From Fragilaria radians (lineage: Eukaryota; Bacillariophyta; Fragilariophyceae; Fragilariales; Fragilariaceae): a DNA stretch of 64,000 bases. The translations under genes and the position numbers were made by a program. The notes beneath the pieces were generated by a model. The model did not search any database. It was not told where the DNA came from and worked only from the letters and a program-made list of their open reading frames with translations. The stretch is taken from contig CAAAJI010000002.1 of NCBI GenBank assembly GCA_900642245.1, positions 375,070-439,069 of the forward strand, written 5' to 3'. How positions within the stretch are numbered: the stretch's first letter is position 1; each line of letters opens with the position of its first letter. Below are positions 12,072-23,916 of this stretch, one piece after another.

Positions 12072-12771
12072 NNNNNNNNNNNNNNNNNNNNNNNNNNNNN
12101 NNNNNNNNNNNNNNNNNNNNNNNNNNNNNNNNNNNNNNNNNNNNNNNNNNNNNNNNNNNNNNNNNNNNNNNNNNNNNNNNNNNNNNNNNNNNNNNNNNNN
12201 NNNNNNNNNNNNNNNNNNNNNNNNNNNNNNNNNNNNNNNNNNNNNNNNNNNNNNNNNNNNNNNNNNNNNNNNNNNNNNNNNNNNNNNNNNNNNNNNNNNN
12301 NNNNNNNNNNNNNNNNNNNNNNNNNNNNNNNNNNNNNNNNNNNNNNNNNNNNNNNNNNNNNNNNNNNNNNNNNNNNNNNNNNNNNNNNNNNNNNNNNNNN
12401 NNNNNNNNNNNNNNNNNNNNNNNNNNNNNNNNNNNNNNNNNNNNNNNNNNNNNNNNNNNNNNNNNNNNNNNNNNNNNNNNNNNNNNNNNNNNNNNNNNNN
12501 NNNNNNNNNNNNNNNNNNNNNNNNNNNNNNNNNNNNNNNNNNNNNNNNNNNNNNNNNNNNNNNNNNNNNNNNNNNNNNNNNNNNNNNNNNNNNNNNNNNN
12601 NNNNNNNNNNNNNNNNNNNNNNNNNNNNNNNNNNNNNNNNNNNNNNNNNNNNNNNNNNNNNNNNNNNNNNNNNNNNNNNNNNNNNNNNNNNNNNNNNNNN
12701 NNNNNNNNNNNNNNNNNNNNNNNNNNNNNNNNNNNNNNNNNNNNNNNNNNNNNNNNNNNNNNNNNNNNNNN
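12072..12771. other. Assembly gap (700 N)
   Basis: A run of 700 N. It lies where the 5' LTR, leader and first part of gag of the downstream copia element should be, so the left boundary of that element cannot be read. Open frames that cross the N run are meaningless there. Confidence 0.99.
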
Positions 12772-14577
12772 TTGTTAAGGAACTAAACAAAAAATTTCGA
12801 CCAAAAGATATCATCTCCAAAGTTGAGATGAGGCAGAGGTTGAATCAAGTCAGCATGAAGAAGGGAAGCGATCCGGCAGTACTCTTCGAAACTTTGGCTG
12901 CCATTGAAGACCAGTTCAGTGGCATAGGCAACCTAGAGGAGACAGAATTGATTGCAATCGTGCTGGACGTAGCATCCGAAGAGTATCAGGCGGTTCTAAC
13001 GTCTGAACAAAGTGGTAAGGGAGAAGAACTAACCCTTTCTGACCTGGAGAATGTTATGTGTCAACATCATAGGCAGTTGAATCGGAACAAGGCATTGAGA
13101 CGTACCGAGAGAGGAGAAGTGTTGCTTACTGCCTTCACTGGGACATGCTACAACTGCAATAAGAAGGGCCATATGGCAAATAAATGCCCTGAACGAGAAG
13201 GGAGCACTGCTGAATCAAACAAGAAGACTCTGAAGAAATGCTTAAATTGTGGCATTAAGGGACATTTGGCCAAAGACTGTTGGTACAAAGAGTCCAACAA
13301 GAGCAAGAGGCCACCAGCATTTGTCAAGAAGCTGGAGAAAAGGAGTGAGGAAACGGCTGCTGCTGGCATGGATAATGGTATCCAAGAGTACTTACTTGGA
13401 CTTGCAGAAAATGACAGTGAGGGACTATTGGAAGACCCCGATCTGTGGATAGCTGATACAGCAGCAACAGTTCATATGACTCCATATCGAAGTGGCCTTA
13501 CGAATCTTCGAAAACTCGAAGAATGTGATCTCATTACCATGGGGAATGGGTCGCAGGAAGAAATGAAAGAGGTTGCAGATGTAATTGGTACAATCAGCAA
13601 CAATGGGAAGGAAATGAGCGTTAGAATTCAAGATGTTACAATACTCAATAACGGTAGAATGAACCTCTTCAGCATTAGTCAAATGTTGAAAAAGGGCTGG
13701 GGACTCAAAGGGAACCAGGAGTCTATAACCATAACAAAGAGTGGAGTCGACATCGTGTTTGGTATCAAGATATTGACACGCAAAGGAGTGCTTTACGGGG
13801 CAAAAATCAGAAGAAATCAAGAATTTTGCTGTGCTGTTGGCAGTAACACAGTAGTCAAAATGTCAACAAAGGAAGCCCATAGTAAATTAGGGCACATGTC
13901 GAATCAGGCAACAAAAGCAACGGCACATGCATTACAATGGATGCTTACTGGAGATGTAGCAATTTGCGAGGCTTGTGCAGAGGGAAAAGCCAGACAGAAG
14001 AATGTCATTGTGGCAAAGCAAAAAAGGTCATTTCCTGTCGACGATGGAAGGATACATCTGGATATAAGCTCAATCCGAAATACGGACTTCCCAGAAGTAG
14101 AAAATATACCAAAGCCATATTGGCGGATAATAGTTGACGAACGGACTCAGTTGAAGTTTTCCGACTTTTTTGCAACTAAAAATGGTATGGTGGAACCTAC
14201 GTGCATCCTGATTAATGACTGGATAGTGTCTGGAAAAAATATAAAAATAATTAGATGCGACGACGGAGGGGAAAATAAGGCACTTGAAAACCGAATCAAA
14301 AGTTCTGATTGGAAACTAAATGTACACTTTGAATACACTGGAAGGGACACTCCGCAGAGGAACAGTCTTGCCGAAGTAGGATTCTATACCATCGCCAATC
14401 GTGGAAGGGCAATGATGAATGCAGCTAATGTCCCAAAGAAGTTTCGCTATATGCTATGGAGAGAAGCATTCCGTACCTCTACGATGCTGGACGGATTAGC
14501 GGTCATTAAAATAAATGGAATCTCTGACACCAGGTACGTACATTGGGGCAATTGCAATCCGAAATTTGCCACACAAC
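12772..14577 (+). pseudogene. Copia gag-protease-integrase (5' part of pol, cut by hAT)
   Basis: Continuous frame from the gap edge. The Gag helical region includes LFETLAAIEDQFSG. Two CCHC zinc knuckles follow (CYNCNKKGHMANKC and CLNCGIKGHLAKDC). The protease motif WIADTAATVHMT has DTAA in place of the usual D(S/T)GA. The pre-integrase zinc motif is HSKLGHMS...CEACAEGKA. The integrase core has the acidic triad in HLDISS, RCDDGGEN and NSLAEVGF. Translation runs into the hAT inverted repeat at 14578 and stops at 14720. The reading frame upstream of the insertion matches the one that resumes after the second target copy. Confidence 0.9.
14570..14577. repeat. hAT target-site duplication, left copy
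   Basis: Eight bases CACACAAC, repeated exactly at 17154-17161 directly after the element. Eight-bp duplications are diagnostic of hAT transposition. Confidence 0.95.
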
Positions 14578-17153
14578 TAGAGGTGTCAACTGTCACGCAA
14601 AAACCCCAACGGTCGGTCAGACAGTTGAGCTTGAAATTATACAACTGTCAACTGTCCACCAACTGTCGCTCAACTGTCAGAATAATTTCATTCCGATTAA
14701 GCAACTTAATTAGTTTTTAGTCATCCTTATCGTTGATTTCTTTCAGATTTAAACAACTTGAGTAGTTATTATGCATAAATACTTGGTATTCCCCAAGCAT
14801 ACGTGAACGTTTAGTGCTGTCAACTACTCCACATATTGAAAATACTCGCTCACTCGGCGTTGATGTCCCTGAAACGGATAACCATTTCCTTGCTGCACGG
14901 GCGACATTAGGATATCTGTTACAATGGGAACGCCACCACTCCAAGGGATCCAATTTATCATTTTCAAGACAATCAATCTCCATCAAATAGGATTCGACTT
15001 CTTGGGCAGCAACAAGATTTAGCTTGGCCTCTTCCACATTATGGAAATCTTCAGACATGTCAACAGAAGTGGATGATCTCTTATCTTTGTATATTTTGAA
15101 TGCAAATTTGTCATTGCTTTTGCTTCCAGATTTTGTACATGAATCCAAGGTTCCCTCCTCAACTGGGGATCCTTTTTGGTATAAAATTCGGTCTTCATTA
15201 GCAAGATGCTTCACTTCTTGAGCCAATAGCCTCTTTGCTGCTTTCCTCTTGCTATCATCTTTCCAATGAGCTGCCTTAAAACTATACCTGGGATCCAGTA
15301 AAGTACACCATAGGATACAAGGATTTAGATTCATAAATCTTTCGCAAAACTCTTGATACAACAAACGACGGCAGGCCTCCAACTAAATTGTCACATCCTC
15401 AAAAAAGGCTTCATCTCCGTAAAGATCCAAGAATTTTTGTTGTTGTTTGGTACATAAAGTTGGGTTGCTAAATCTGAACATATTGGTGTTAGATATGGAA
15501 TCCTTGATAAATCAAAGGATTGGCAATGCAGACACAAAAGTGGGATATTTCTCACTGCTAAGAATTGTTGTAGCTTGTTCAAAACCTGTCAGCATATACA
15601 ATAATCCTTGTAAAATTGCCCATTTTTTGGGTATAATATCAGGAAGCTTTGTCTTGTTTCCCTTGAATTCCTTTTTACCGGCTGGAGATTTGTAAAATGC
15701 AAGAAAATCATTGATTGGCTGCATCAGTTGAATCATTCAATTTATCATGGCCAATGTAGAATTCCATCGCGTTCTCACATCCATTTTTACTTTCAAAGTA
15801 TGTCCGGCGGATCCATCGCTCAATTCCTTTTGTAATGCTTCGAGCTTCTCAGTGCCCTTAGTAGAATTTTTTACAAAATTACAAAATTTTCGCATGTCTT
15901 GAACTATTAGGCGAGAATCAAGTATGATAGACTACGTAGCATAAAAGCTGTTGAACGAATCAGGAAGTACATCCTCATCCACCGCCGCATCTTCGGCATC
16001 CTCTTCTTCAACAAATGCTCCCAGGTTATCATGGTCTGCTTCATGCTCTTCTTCTTCATTTTCATTAGTTGCGCTATGTCTTTGTCTCTTAGGAATTAGG
16101 AGGAAAGGACCCACAACCAAATGCAATGAATGGCCGATACATGGGAAATGATTGATTCCCCAATCCTTACATGCTTTAACCATATTGGATCCACTATCCC
16201 TTAGCATCATTACTAGTCTATCCTTGTCCAGATCCCAATTTGAAAAACTCAGTTGCATTTCATCTTTAATCATTTCACCTGTATGCTTACCAGAAACTGG
16301 TTTAACTTCTAAAGTATATGTTCTCATAGTAAATTCTTGAGTTAAAAAATGGATAGTCAATGCCATAAATGCTTTCATCGTACGAGAAGACCAGATGTCT
16401 GATGTTGATGAAAAGTACAAGCAATTCATTTGAATATCATTCTTTATATTCTTCTTCATCAAGCTTACTTCATCCATGAGGTTTTTTCGATTGGTATTTC
16501 GTGTGGGCATAATTAAGTTTCCATTCACATTTGTAGCAAAGGTTATTAGCTGTTGAAGTAAAGCATCTTCTGAGATGCTAAATGGTCTTAGGCTTACTCC
16601 TGTCCATAAGGATACCAAACGTTGAAATTCTTTTTGGTTTACTTTATTGGCATCTCTTATTTTTGTAGAAACATTCGGGAAGAATGAATCAATCCCCTTG
16701 AGTGTTTTCCTTTTTTTGTTGGAACTCTCGTCGGTATGTTTGAAACTTGATAAGATGTCTGCATGAAATCGATCCATGTGTCTTTTTATTCCTTTTGTAT
16801 TTTTATTAGAATCATATTTAATTTTAACTTTGCATATCGTGCAATAGACACCAACTGCTTCGTTTGTTTTCCAAATTTTTTTCTGGTTGCTAGGTGCAAT
16901 GTATCGTATACACTGCCAATATTCTTGATTTCGAACACCTGAAGCTTTAAATAAATGCAAATAGTTGTCTTCTTCTTTCTTTTCTTCTTCCCCATATTCC
17001 AGCGGCTGTTCTTCGTCATTTTCGTTCATTTTCAACAATTGACAGTTGGACGACAGTCGGCGACTGAAATTATGGGTGACCGCCAGTGGTCATGACCGTT
17101 GACAGTCGGCGACCGTCGACGGACTGTCCGACAGTTGACAGTTGACACCTCTA
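14578..17153 (-). mobile_element. hAT-superfamily DNA transposon
   Basis: A 2576-bp element with perfect 18-bp terminal inverted repeats (TAGAGGTGTCAACTGTCA at 14578-14595; its complement at 17136-17153). Exact 8-bp target duplications flank it. It encodes one BED-finger/hAT transposase on the - strand. About 120 bp at each end are full of short direct and inverted copies of CAACTGTC or GACAGTCGGCGAC, typical subterminal transposase-binding arrays. Perfect ends suggest recent mobility. The transposase is broken by stop codons, so this copy was either mobilised in trans or has decayed since. Confidence 0.95.
14717..17038 (-). pseudogene. hAT transposase with four in-frame stops
   Basis: One reading frame of about 770 codons runs through the whole interval. 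It begins MLKMNENDEEQPL. A BED-type zinc finger follows (CTICKVKI...KGIKRHMDRFH). The RNase H-fold core has RDSGSNMVKACKDW and CIGHSLHLVV, then RTRWNSTLAMI. The C-terminal hAT dimerisation block has DPLEWWRSH, ARKWLSVSGTSTPSERVFS and STKRSRM. The frame is never shifted but is cut by stops near 15932 (TAG), 15737 (TGA), 15512 (TGA) and 15383 (TAG). All could arise by one transition from CAG or CGA. No intron explains them. Confidence 0.9.
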
Positions 17154-17161
17154 CACACAAC
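17154..17161. repeat. hAT target-site duplication, right copy
   Basis: CACACAAC, identical to 14570-14577. After it the copia frame resumes in phase. Confidence 0.95.
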
Positions 17162-19279
17162 TACGAACCTGGGGGGAGGCAGGAACTGTAAAACTTAAGA
17201 ATAAGAGGGCAGTTAAAATAGACGATCGGGGCTACACATGCATGTTTGTGGGATACCCGGCTTCCCATGCAAGCGATACATACCGCATGTGGGATCCAAG
17301 ATCAAACCGTGTTCACATTACCCGTGACATCATTTGGCTACAGAAGATGTTCTTCAGCAAACGAGACGTCATACCTATAGAATTACCCGTATACTCCGAT
17401 CACATTGAACCGAATCTAGCAGTTGCACCTGCTGACTACGAAGGTGAATCGGGCGACGATGAAGATAGTGAAGGTATCAACGAGGAGACCAACGAAGACG
17501 GCGAAGGTTATGATGATAACACCTCTGACAAAGATGGGGAGAGCAACGAACAAAAAGGTAAGAACAACAGTGACAATGATAGCAATGAAGTTATCACCAC
17601 AAGATTGGGTCGTATCGTCCGTCCTCCGATCAGATATCGTGAATTAGTAGATGAAGTAATGATGGTAGTAAATGATGATTTGATTGGCTCCACCGAAGAA
17701 CTACATGTCAAAAATTATAAAACGGCAATGCAATCAAAGGAAAAGGAGCAGTGGGAAAGAGCAGTGGAGGAAGAACACAATAGGATGGTGAACAGCAATG
17801 TATGGACCGCAGTAGACAAAGATACACTCGACGCACAGGCCAAAATCCTAACAACCACCTGGGCGATGAAGAAAAAGACCTCAGGAAAGTTCAGAGCCAG
17901 GATTAATGCAAGGGGTTTCAAACAGGTTGACGGAATACATTACGATAGCACCCATACTGCAGCACCCGTAACGAATGACACAACAATCCGTATTATGTAT
18001 ACCTTGGCAGCAATGGCTAAGTGGAGGGCATATGTTGTGGATATCAACGGGGCTTTCTTAAATGGTAGGTTTGAAAAGGGTGAAACATTGTACTTGAAGA
18101 TACCTGGAGGGTTTTGAAAAATATTATAAATCGTCGCAAGTGCTCCAACTCAACAGGACCATATATGGATTAAAGCAATCAGCTCAAGCATTCTGGAGCG
18201 AACTGTTGAAGGCAATGAAAGCAATGGGGTTTCATAGAAGCTATGGAGATCCTTGCTGTTATTTCAAAACCATCGAGGATAGATTGATTATATGTTTGTC
18301 GTGGGTAGACGACTGTTTATTTTTGGGAACCCAAAAAGATGTGGTGAGTGCAAAAAATGAGCTTAAAACGTACTTTGAATGTGATGATCTAGGATTTGCA
18401 GAAGAGTATGTAGGATGCAAGATAGGAATCGATCATGATGATGGAGTGGTAAAATTCAGGCAACCCGTGCTAATCAGGAGCTTAGTCGATGAATTTAAAG
18501 CAGGAAATCGAAAGGTAACTACGCCAGCCACTGCAGGACAGTCTCTACAAGCCGGTGAAGTGCAGGATGAATTGGTAAATGAGGAGAAACGAAAGTATCA
18601 AGCAGGAGTTGGAAAATTATTGTATTTGGCTAGATGGTCGAAACCGGAAATTAATAATGCGGTAAGGGAGCTTTCCAGGTTTGGGTCACGACCTCAGAGG
18701 GCACATGTGGAAGCAATGATGAGAGTAATGGACTATTGTGTTGCAACTAAGGAATATGGATTAGTGTTGAAGCCGATCGGTAAGTGGGATGGATCAACTG
18801 ATAGTGAAAAAATCGTGATTACCGGAGTATCAGATTCGGACTACGCTAAAGACATTGAAACAAGAAGAAGTGTATCTGGGTATAGCGTGTTTGTAAACAG
18901 GGCACCAGTAGCAATGAAGAGCAAAATGCAGGAGTCGGTGACGCTATCAGTAACTGAAGCAGAATTGGTGGCTGCGACTCACTGTGCTCAAGAGATGCTA
19001 TATGTGAAGAAGGTTTTGGAGTCTATCGGACTAAAGGTACAGTTGCCTATGAAGTTGATGGTAGACAACAAGGGAGCGAAAGATTGGATAAATGGTTGGA
19101 GTGTTGGCGGCAGGACTCGCCATATTCACGTTTGCTTTCTCTATCTTCGCGAGTTGAAGGAGAAAAACATAGCAATCGTCGAATGGATAAGGTCCGACAT
19201 TAATCAAAGTGATTTATTTACTAAGAACTTGAACAATGAATTGTTCAAGAAACATTCTGATATTTTTTGCGGGGATTGA
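17162..19279 (+). pseudogene. Copia reverse transcriptase-RNase H (3' part of pol)
   Basis: Continues the interrupted copia polyprotein (MFVGYPASHASDTYRMWD). An acidic linker and the copia RT follow: RARINARGFKQVDGIHYDS, VDINGAFLNG, then IYGLKQSAQAFW and the catalytic box WVDD (usually YVDD) in LSWVDDCLFLG. RNase H has SDSDYAKD, SVTEAELVAA, MVDNKGAKDW and GRTRHIHV. The C-terminus DLFTKNLNNELFKKH is like other diatom-type copia elements. Near 18110, GGTTTTGAAA has one T too many: the frame ends at 18117 and the correct continuation is in the next frame. It is otherwise intact. Confidence 0.9.
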
Positions 19280-19306
19280 AGGTTGAAGAAAGAAAATTGG
19301 GGAGAG

Positions 19307-19540
19307 TATTGGAATTGACGATACTAGTGAAAATACTAGTAGTAGCTGTGACGTTGTGACTGATGGAAGAGAACCCGGATAATTTCCTGTCTTCGATCAT
19401 CGAAGTGTGATGTGAATGGAAAGCTGTGAATCAATGATATGCCCCCTCAATGTGTGTAATGTGTGATCGAATTAGATAAAGCAATAAGCTTATAATTCTC
19501 TTTGAACGACTTTTACTAAGCCCAACTAGAGATTTCTAGC
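19307..19540 (+). repeat. Probable 3' LTR of the copia element
   Basis: Begins TATTGGAATTGACG directly after the purine-rich tract AATTGGGGAGAG that follows the RNase H stop. Canonical LTRs start TG, so either the first bases are mutated or the boundary is off by a few bases. The right edge is a guess, because the partner LTR is in the gap. The region carries no open frame. Confidence 0.45.
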
Positions 19541-19629
19541 AACCCTACTCTCGTGAGGTAAGTTGCCATTAAAATGTGTAACCTATTTTTCTTGAAAGTT
19601 TAGTCTACTTAGAGATTGATCAATATTGT

Positions 19630-20300
19630 TGCTATCAGAGTAGTGTTCAACCAAGACTAAGTGTTCTGGAATCACACAAGGACTCCTTGGAAAACTAACT
19701 ACTCCAGAATCCCATGAAGGAAGGGATGAAATTCAGAAGGGAAGTTATTGATGTCAATGAATTGACATTACCGAATTGGTTAAATTGCATGAAATATGGT
19801 AAGGAGGATGCAATTGTAAGGATTTGTAGAGTGCAATTCAGCCATGTCATCAGAGAGATTGAAACGTACGTTTGAGACTTCATCAGTTCCTTCTTCATTT
19901 ACACAGAGCAGAGAGGATGGTCAGACGGAGAAATGTTAGCAAAAATGAAGAGCCAGACATCTGGACAAGAACTCTTGAAGAGCTCTGAATGAAGCTTGAA
20001 GATATAATATGAGCATTTACAAATGTTCAACTCATGTTCCATTCTTTAAACTACCTAACAAGTGATTGTGCAAAATTCAGTTTACGGGGGTTTGATGTCA
20101 ACTTAAATGTGAGAGTTCAAGCATTCCTAGTCATAAGAACAAAGCAATTGAAGAGCAAGTCATTTTTTACTCAATGTTAAGACAATTCTCATAGATGTGG
20201 AACTCTTGGTCAAGACGCAGCACAATGCAAGTTTAGTAAGGAAAAAAAACAAAAGAGAGATAGTGGCATAGATATCTTCGGCTGCTACTGCAAATAAATG
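19630..20300 (+). pseudogene. Decayed copia gag relic
   Basis: About 19625-19640 reads TTGTTGCTATCAGAGTAG, close to the tRNA-Met primer-binding-site pattern of copia elements. After it a gag-like segment can be read with stops (CSGITQGLLGKLTTPES), which parallels KSGIKDILLGELTSPKT in the gag relic at 33.6 kb. A degenerate zinc-knuckle-like Cys/His segment lies near 20175-20235. It is heavily decayed and shows no intact frame. Confidence 0.45.
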
Positions 20301-20555
20301 AGAAGAAGGGTCATCCTTGAATATGTAGTGTCAAGAATACCACAAAGAAGCAGGAAAGTTGAAACCATGTTTCATACACTTCATGACTGAATTCGAGCCT
20401 TGGTAGGCCTTCAAAATGAGATTAGGATTGGAATTCAAGATAAAAGTGACTTTTCAGGGGGGAAAGTATGTAGCAGCTGATATCATTTAACCTCGCTACA
20501 ATTTATCATACAGTTATAGACACCGCTCAAGACTCACTCTCTGCTGGCTCTCACA

Positions 20556-20880
20556 ATGATTGATCCAGCCACAGGATGATATGAGATTGCCAAAGCCAAT
20601 CGCATATACCGCCGCTTCTATCCAAGATTTATTTCATTTACCTGGCTGGTGCATTATCCGCCACCTCAGTTTATTGTCTTTGACAATGGAGGCAAATTCA
20701 AACGTGAGTTTAAGCAAATGTGCAACACGAGTATAAGGTTGGAGACCAAGTATTATTATAGACGCCCGGAATCCTCCGGAAACTGTCAACACCCTGTACG
20801 GGACCATACACAGCAACAAAAGTGTATAAGAATCAAACAATTCAGATCCAAAGGGGAATTGTATCAGAAAGGGTAAACAT
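20556..20880 (+). pseudogene. Ty3/gypsy integrase fragment
   Basis: Reads LALTMIDPATG, then a stop where Trp is expected, then YEIAKANRI, FTWLVHYPPPQFIVFDNGG and FKREFKQMCN. These match the gypsy integrase core around its first and second catalytic Asp (MID..TG.FE; DNGGEF). The final catalytic-Glu block (NPQ...ER.H) is degraded. Only this fragment of the element is recognisable. Confidence 0.65.
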
Positions 20881-22989
20881 ACGCCGAATCTGTCCATTTC
20901 AGGCAACCTCTGGTTAAGTATTACCTTGGAGGCAAATCACATACCTTGACTAGGATCAAGAACCAAATCCCTAACATAATAGGTTGTAAGCAATAACAGT
21001 TTAATAATAATATCTTAAACTAAGAGATGTATGTGTACCGGTATATGGAGACGTCCTGTACCGTTAGTGCATAGTAAATAGTAGTAGGATTAACATATCC
21101 TTATATTTACTCATCTACCTATGGATAGTAAGAAGTAAACTATCCTATTCTATATTGATCACAAGTTTACTCTGATAAACTTAGTGAGGCATCACTATTG
21201 CTTATAAATGGAGAGTATTGTTATACAATCCAGGACCGGATCAAAAGTAAGATGGTTATAACAATAATTTAAAGAAAGATCTAAATTAAAAGGCAACTCT
21301 TTAACTATAAAGAGTTGAAGGTCTACACTAGCTTATCCTTATGGATAACAAACTTGTCCTTATGGACAAGGTTGAAGCAACTTATCTAAGCAGATGGGAG
21401 GAATCTTAGATCAAGATTGCAAATCTTCAAGATTAACCACGAAGATCTCTTGAGAACATCTCTTGAGAGAAGTTTCAAGATTAGACAAGACTAACAGAAA
21501 AAACAATAAATTAGTCTATATTTTATCTGTGCCTATTTTCTATATCTCACCGTAGAGCAATTGGAACGTCAAAGATTATCGGTGAAAAAATAAATATAAA
21601 GCTGTTGGTGCAAAGTCAATATTGTTGTTTTGTTAGCTTTATAAGATGTATTCTTTAGTTGTGACCCTTCGATAATGCCATAAACTACCTGCAATATTTA
21701 ATCATGGCAACATTTGTCTGATGTGACTATCCTCCAATTTTGAGAGAGGAATGCATTGGGCAGTTAAATGTTACTGTCCATGAAAAGAAGTTAAAATATG
21801 TAGAATTTTTCTTATTCTCCGTAATTGATTTTACAAACAGTAAAGGGCACGTCCACAGCCTGTACGCAAATACCTCTCATATCCTAGTAATTGATTTAAG
21901 CACAGATCTTTTCTCATATCATTAACTTTTTTTAATAAGTATTATCTTTTTAATTTACTTGTCTAGATATGTGAATGATTTATATTGGTTAAATTTGTCT
22001 GATGAAACATCCTTTAACATCATCCAAATTTGCACGGGGATAAAATGTCCAGTTTAAGTCCTACTATCCATAACTAGTGGTGCAGAAATATGCAATATTC
22101 TTTTACTCTATATGCAGTTACACAGAGAGTAAGGGGAATCTTCAATACTACACAATTGATCTCATACTGTTTAGTTTTATAACTCCTACCTCTTCAATTC
22201 ATGAGTAAAGGTATTGCATGAATGACATCATTTCCTGTATGGGCGTACTTTTTATTTTCGAAGAAAAGGGGACGCGATTCGTAATTGTGTGTTTCAACGA
22301 TCTTTAGTGATTGCAGACGATGACTAAACTCGTGCCTTAAATGTATAATATATTGCAGCAAATAGGTAATATTTCTAATTATTTGTAATTGTTTCATTAT
22401 TTTGTTGCGACATTTTCAGGGTGTAATAGGGTACCACTAATATAGTTCGTTTAACTTTGAGCTCTTTGTCCACATTTGTAAGTTGTAGCTAGCATCTATC
22501 CTAGATATTTCCTGTACTTGCTAATACCCAAATTTCAGTTTATCGCTGGTAGGCTGCATAGATTTGTAAATTGAGTATGGCTTTTGTGCATCCACCCGGA
22601 TGGTACATTCATTCATCACCATTTATTTGTACATCAGAATTCGATGACCAAACCTCTTGTTTTTTCAAGAGTCAGTGTAATATTTAGGAATCCCTACTAT
22701 AGCATTTTTTTTAATTCGAATTGTATGTTGTAAATAATTCTCGATTTTTCGGAAATGTCAAGGGTTATTTGCGTCTGTTTTCTTCAATGACTAGAGAGCA
22801 CAGAACATTCAAGACGAATAATGATACTTATATTGGGTCACGACTTCTATGTCGTAACCGACAGATGCTTTAACATTGCGTAAGAATAGTCATTTGAATC
22901 AAAAATCATTAACAGTACTCTTTATATATATGCGAATGATGACTTTCTTCCCAAATTTTGATTGCCTTCCGATTGCAAGGCTGCATGGT
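20881..22989. other. No gene seen; AT-rich, probably old repeat DNA
   Basis: Short open frames only (for example 21740-21925). Around 21030-21500 short repeated motifs such as AGATCTCTTGAGA occur, which might be remnants of an LTR. No boundary or family can be supported. Confidence 0.4.
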
Positions 22990-23544
22990 TTAGTAAAATT
23001 TGGTTGTACTTTCTATTAGCATATTAGAGTTGCTAGATATAAGTATTTCTGACGGGATTGATTCCTTCTTTACATCCTCTACGCGGCGGTAGCTCTCAAT
23101 GTAGATTCTCTGGGCTTCTGAATACTCACCATGACGACAATATTGAGCTGCCAAGTATCGTAAGGCAAATATTACATCTGGATGGCTTTCACCAAAGATA
23201 CGCTGCTGAGCTTGCAACGCTGCGAGTCGATTCGATAGCGCGGTTGTTCCTTTTTCACCCCGCAGTGAAAATGTCAATTCATCAGCGTTTTCTTCTTCAT
23301 CACAAGACGGAGTCGCAGAGTTAACCCGTGGAATATTCTCAAATGAAAACTCGTACATAAAAGAACAGGCAATATCATTCTTCATTTCGAAAGGAAAAGA
23401 TGCCTTTTGTGCAGATCGACGTTCAATTATTCTCTTCAAGAGGTCACTACGACCACTTCTCCTGTCAATAGAAGCAGCAAGAGTAACGTGCATATCTTTA
23501 ATTGCATCAGAAGAGCATGAATGAATGGATGAATACGATTCCAT
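22990..23544 (-). CDS. TPR-type (kinesin-light-chain-like) protein
   Basis: A 184-residue frame starting MESYSSIHSCSSD. The N-terminal ~110 residues are low in recognisable motifs and end in an acidic stretch (CDEEENADELTF). The last third has a tetratricopeptide signature of the kinesin-light-chain type: FGESHPDVIFALRYLAAQY, then GEYSEAQRIYIES. Only one to two repeats are present, far fewer than in kinesin light chain. It may therefore be a truncated gene, a small adaptor, or part of a spliced gene. Flanks are retroelement relics, and 23545-23916 shows no feature. Confidence 0.55.
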   Translation of the reverse strand: MESYSSIHSCSSDAIKDMHVTLAASIDRRSGRSDLLKRIIERRSAQKASFPFEMKNDIACSFMYEFSFENIPRVNSATPSCDEEENADELTFSLRGEKGTTALSNRLAALQAQQRIFGESHPDVIFALRYLAAQYCRHGEYSEAQRIYIESYRRVEDVKKESIPSEILISSNSNMLIESTTKFY

Positions 23545-23916
23545 TTTGATGGTGTGTTCTGCACAGACTGCAACTCTTCAGATGCCTGTTTTTGTGAAAA
23601 TCAAAAATTAAAGATCAGGAACTTCGAGAACTTTAGTAAATGACTGTTTGGTGCCAGTCGAGTCAAGTAAGAGTTTAGCTGGAAAACGCTCCCAAAAAGT
23701 ATCAATGCTCGAAAATTACTCCGATGTTCCGATTTTGGATGAGAATTATGAGATACAGAATAACATTTGTGGTTACGGTAACGGCGTATTAAGGACTTTT
23801 CTGATAAGCGAATTTTGCATTTTGCCATGAATAGAACACACAACACACTTTTGGCATAACAACTTAGAGATTGAAGGATACAACAAGAAAAGGTTGTAAA
23901 GAGACATCTGAATTAA

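Larger units (their letters stand above)
12772..19540 (+). mobile_element. Ty1/copia LTR retrotransposon, interrupted by a hAT element
   Basis: Gag, protease, integrase, reverse transcriptase and RNase H occur in Ty1/copia order on the + strand. The left end is lost in the gap. A purine tract (about 19295-19306) precedes the presumed 3' LTR, and its right edge is uncertain. A hAT transposon sits in the region after the integrase core (14578-17153). The target duplication and 2576-bp insert explain the break exactly, and the copia frame resumes in phase. The only other visible lesion is a 1-nt frame jump at about 18110. A young insertion is therefore likely. Confidence 0.9.

Noticed and set aside
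12029..12820. Long open frames on both strands across 12.0-12.8 kb
   Set aside because: They consist almost wholly of unknown residues over the N run.
15383..15932. Reassigned or read-through stop codons in the hAT transposase
   Set aside because: Host genes here use TAA, TGA and TAG as ordinary stops. Nonsense decay is sufficient.
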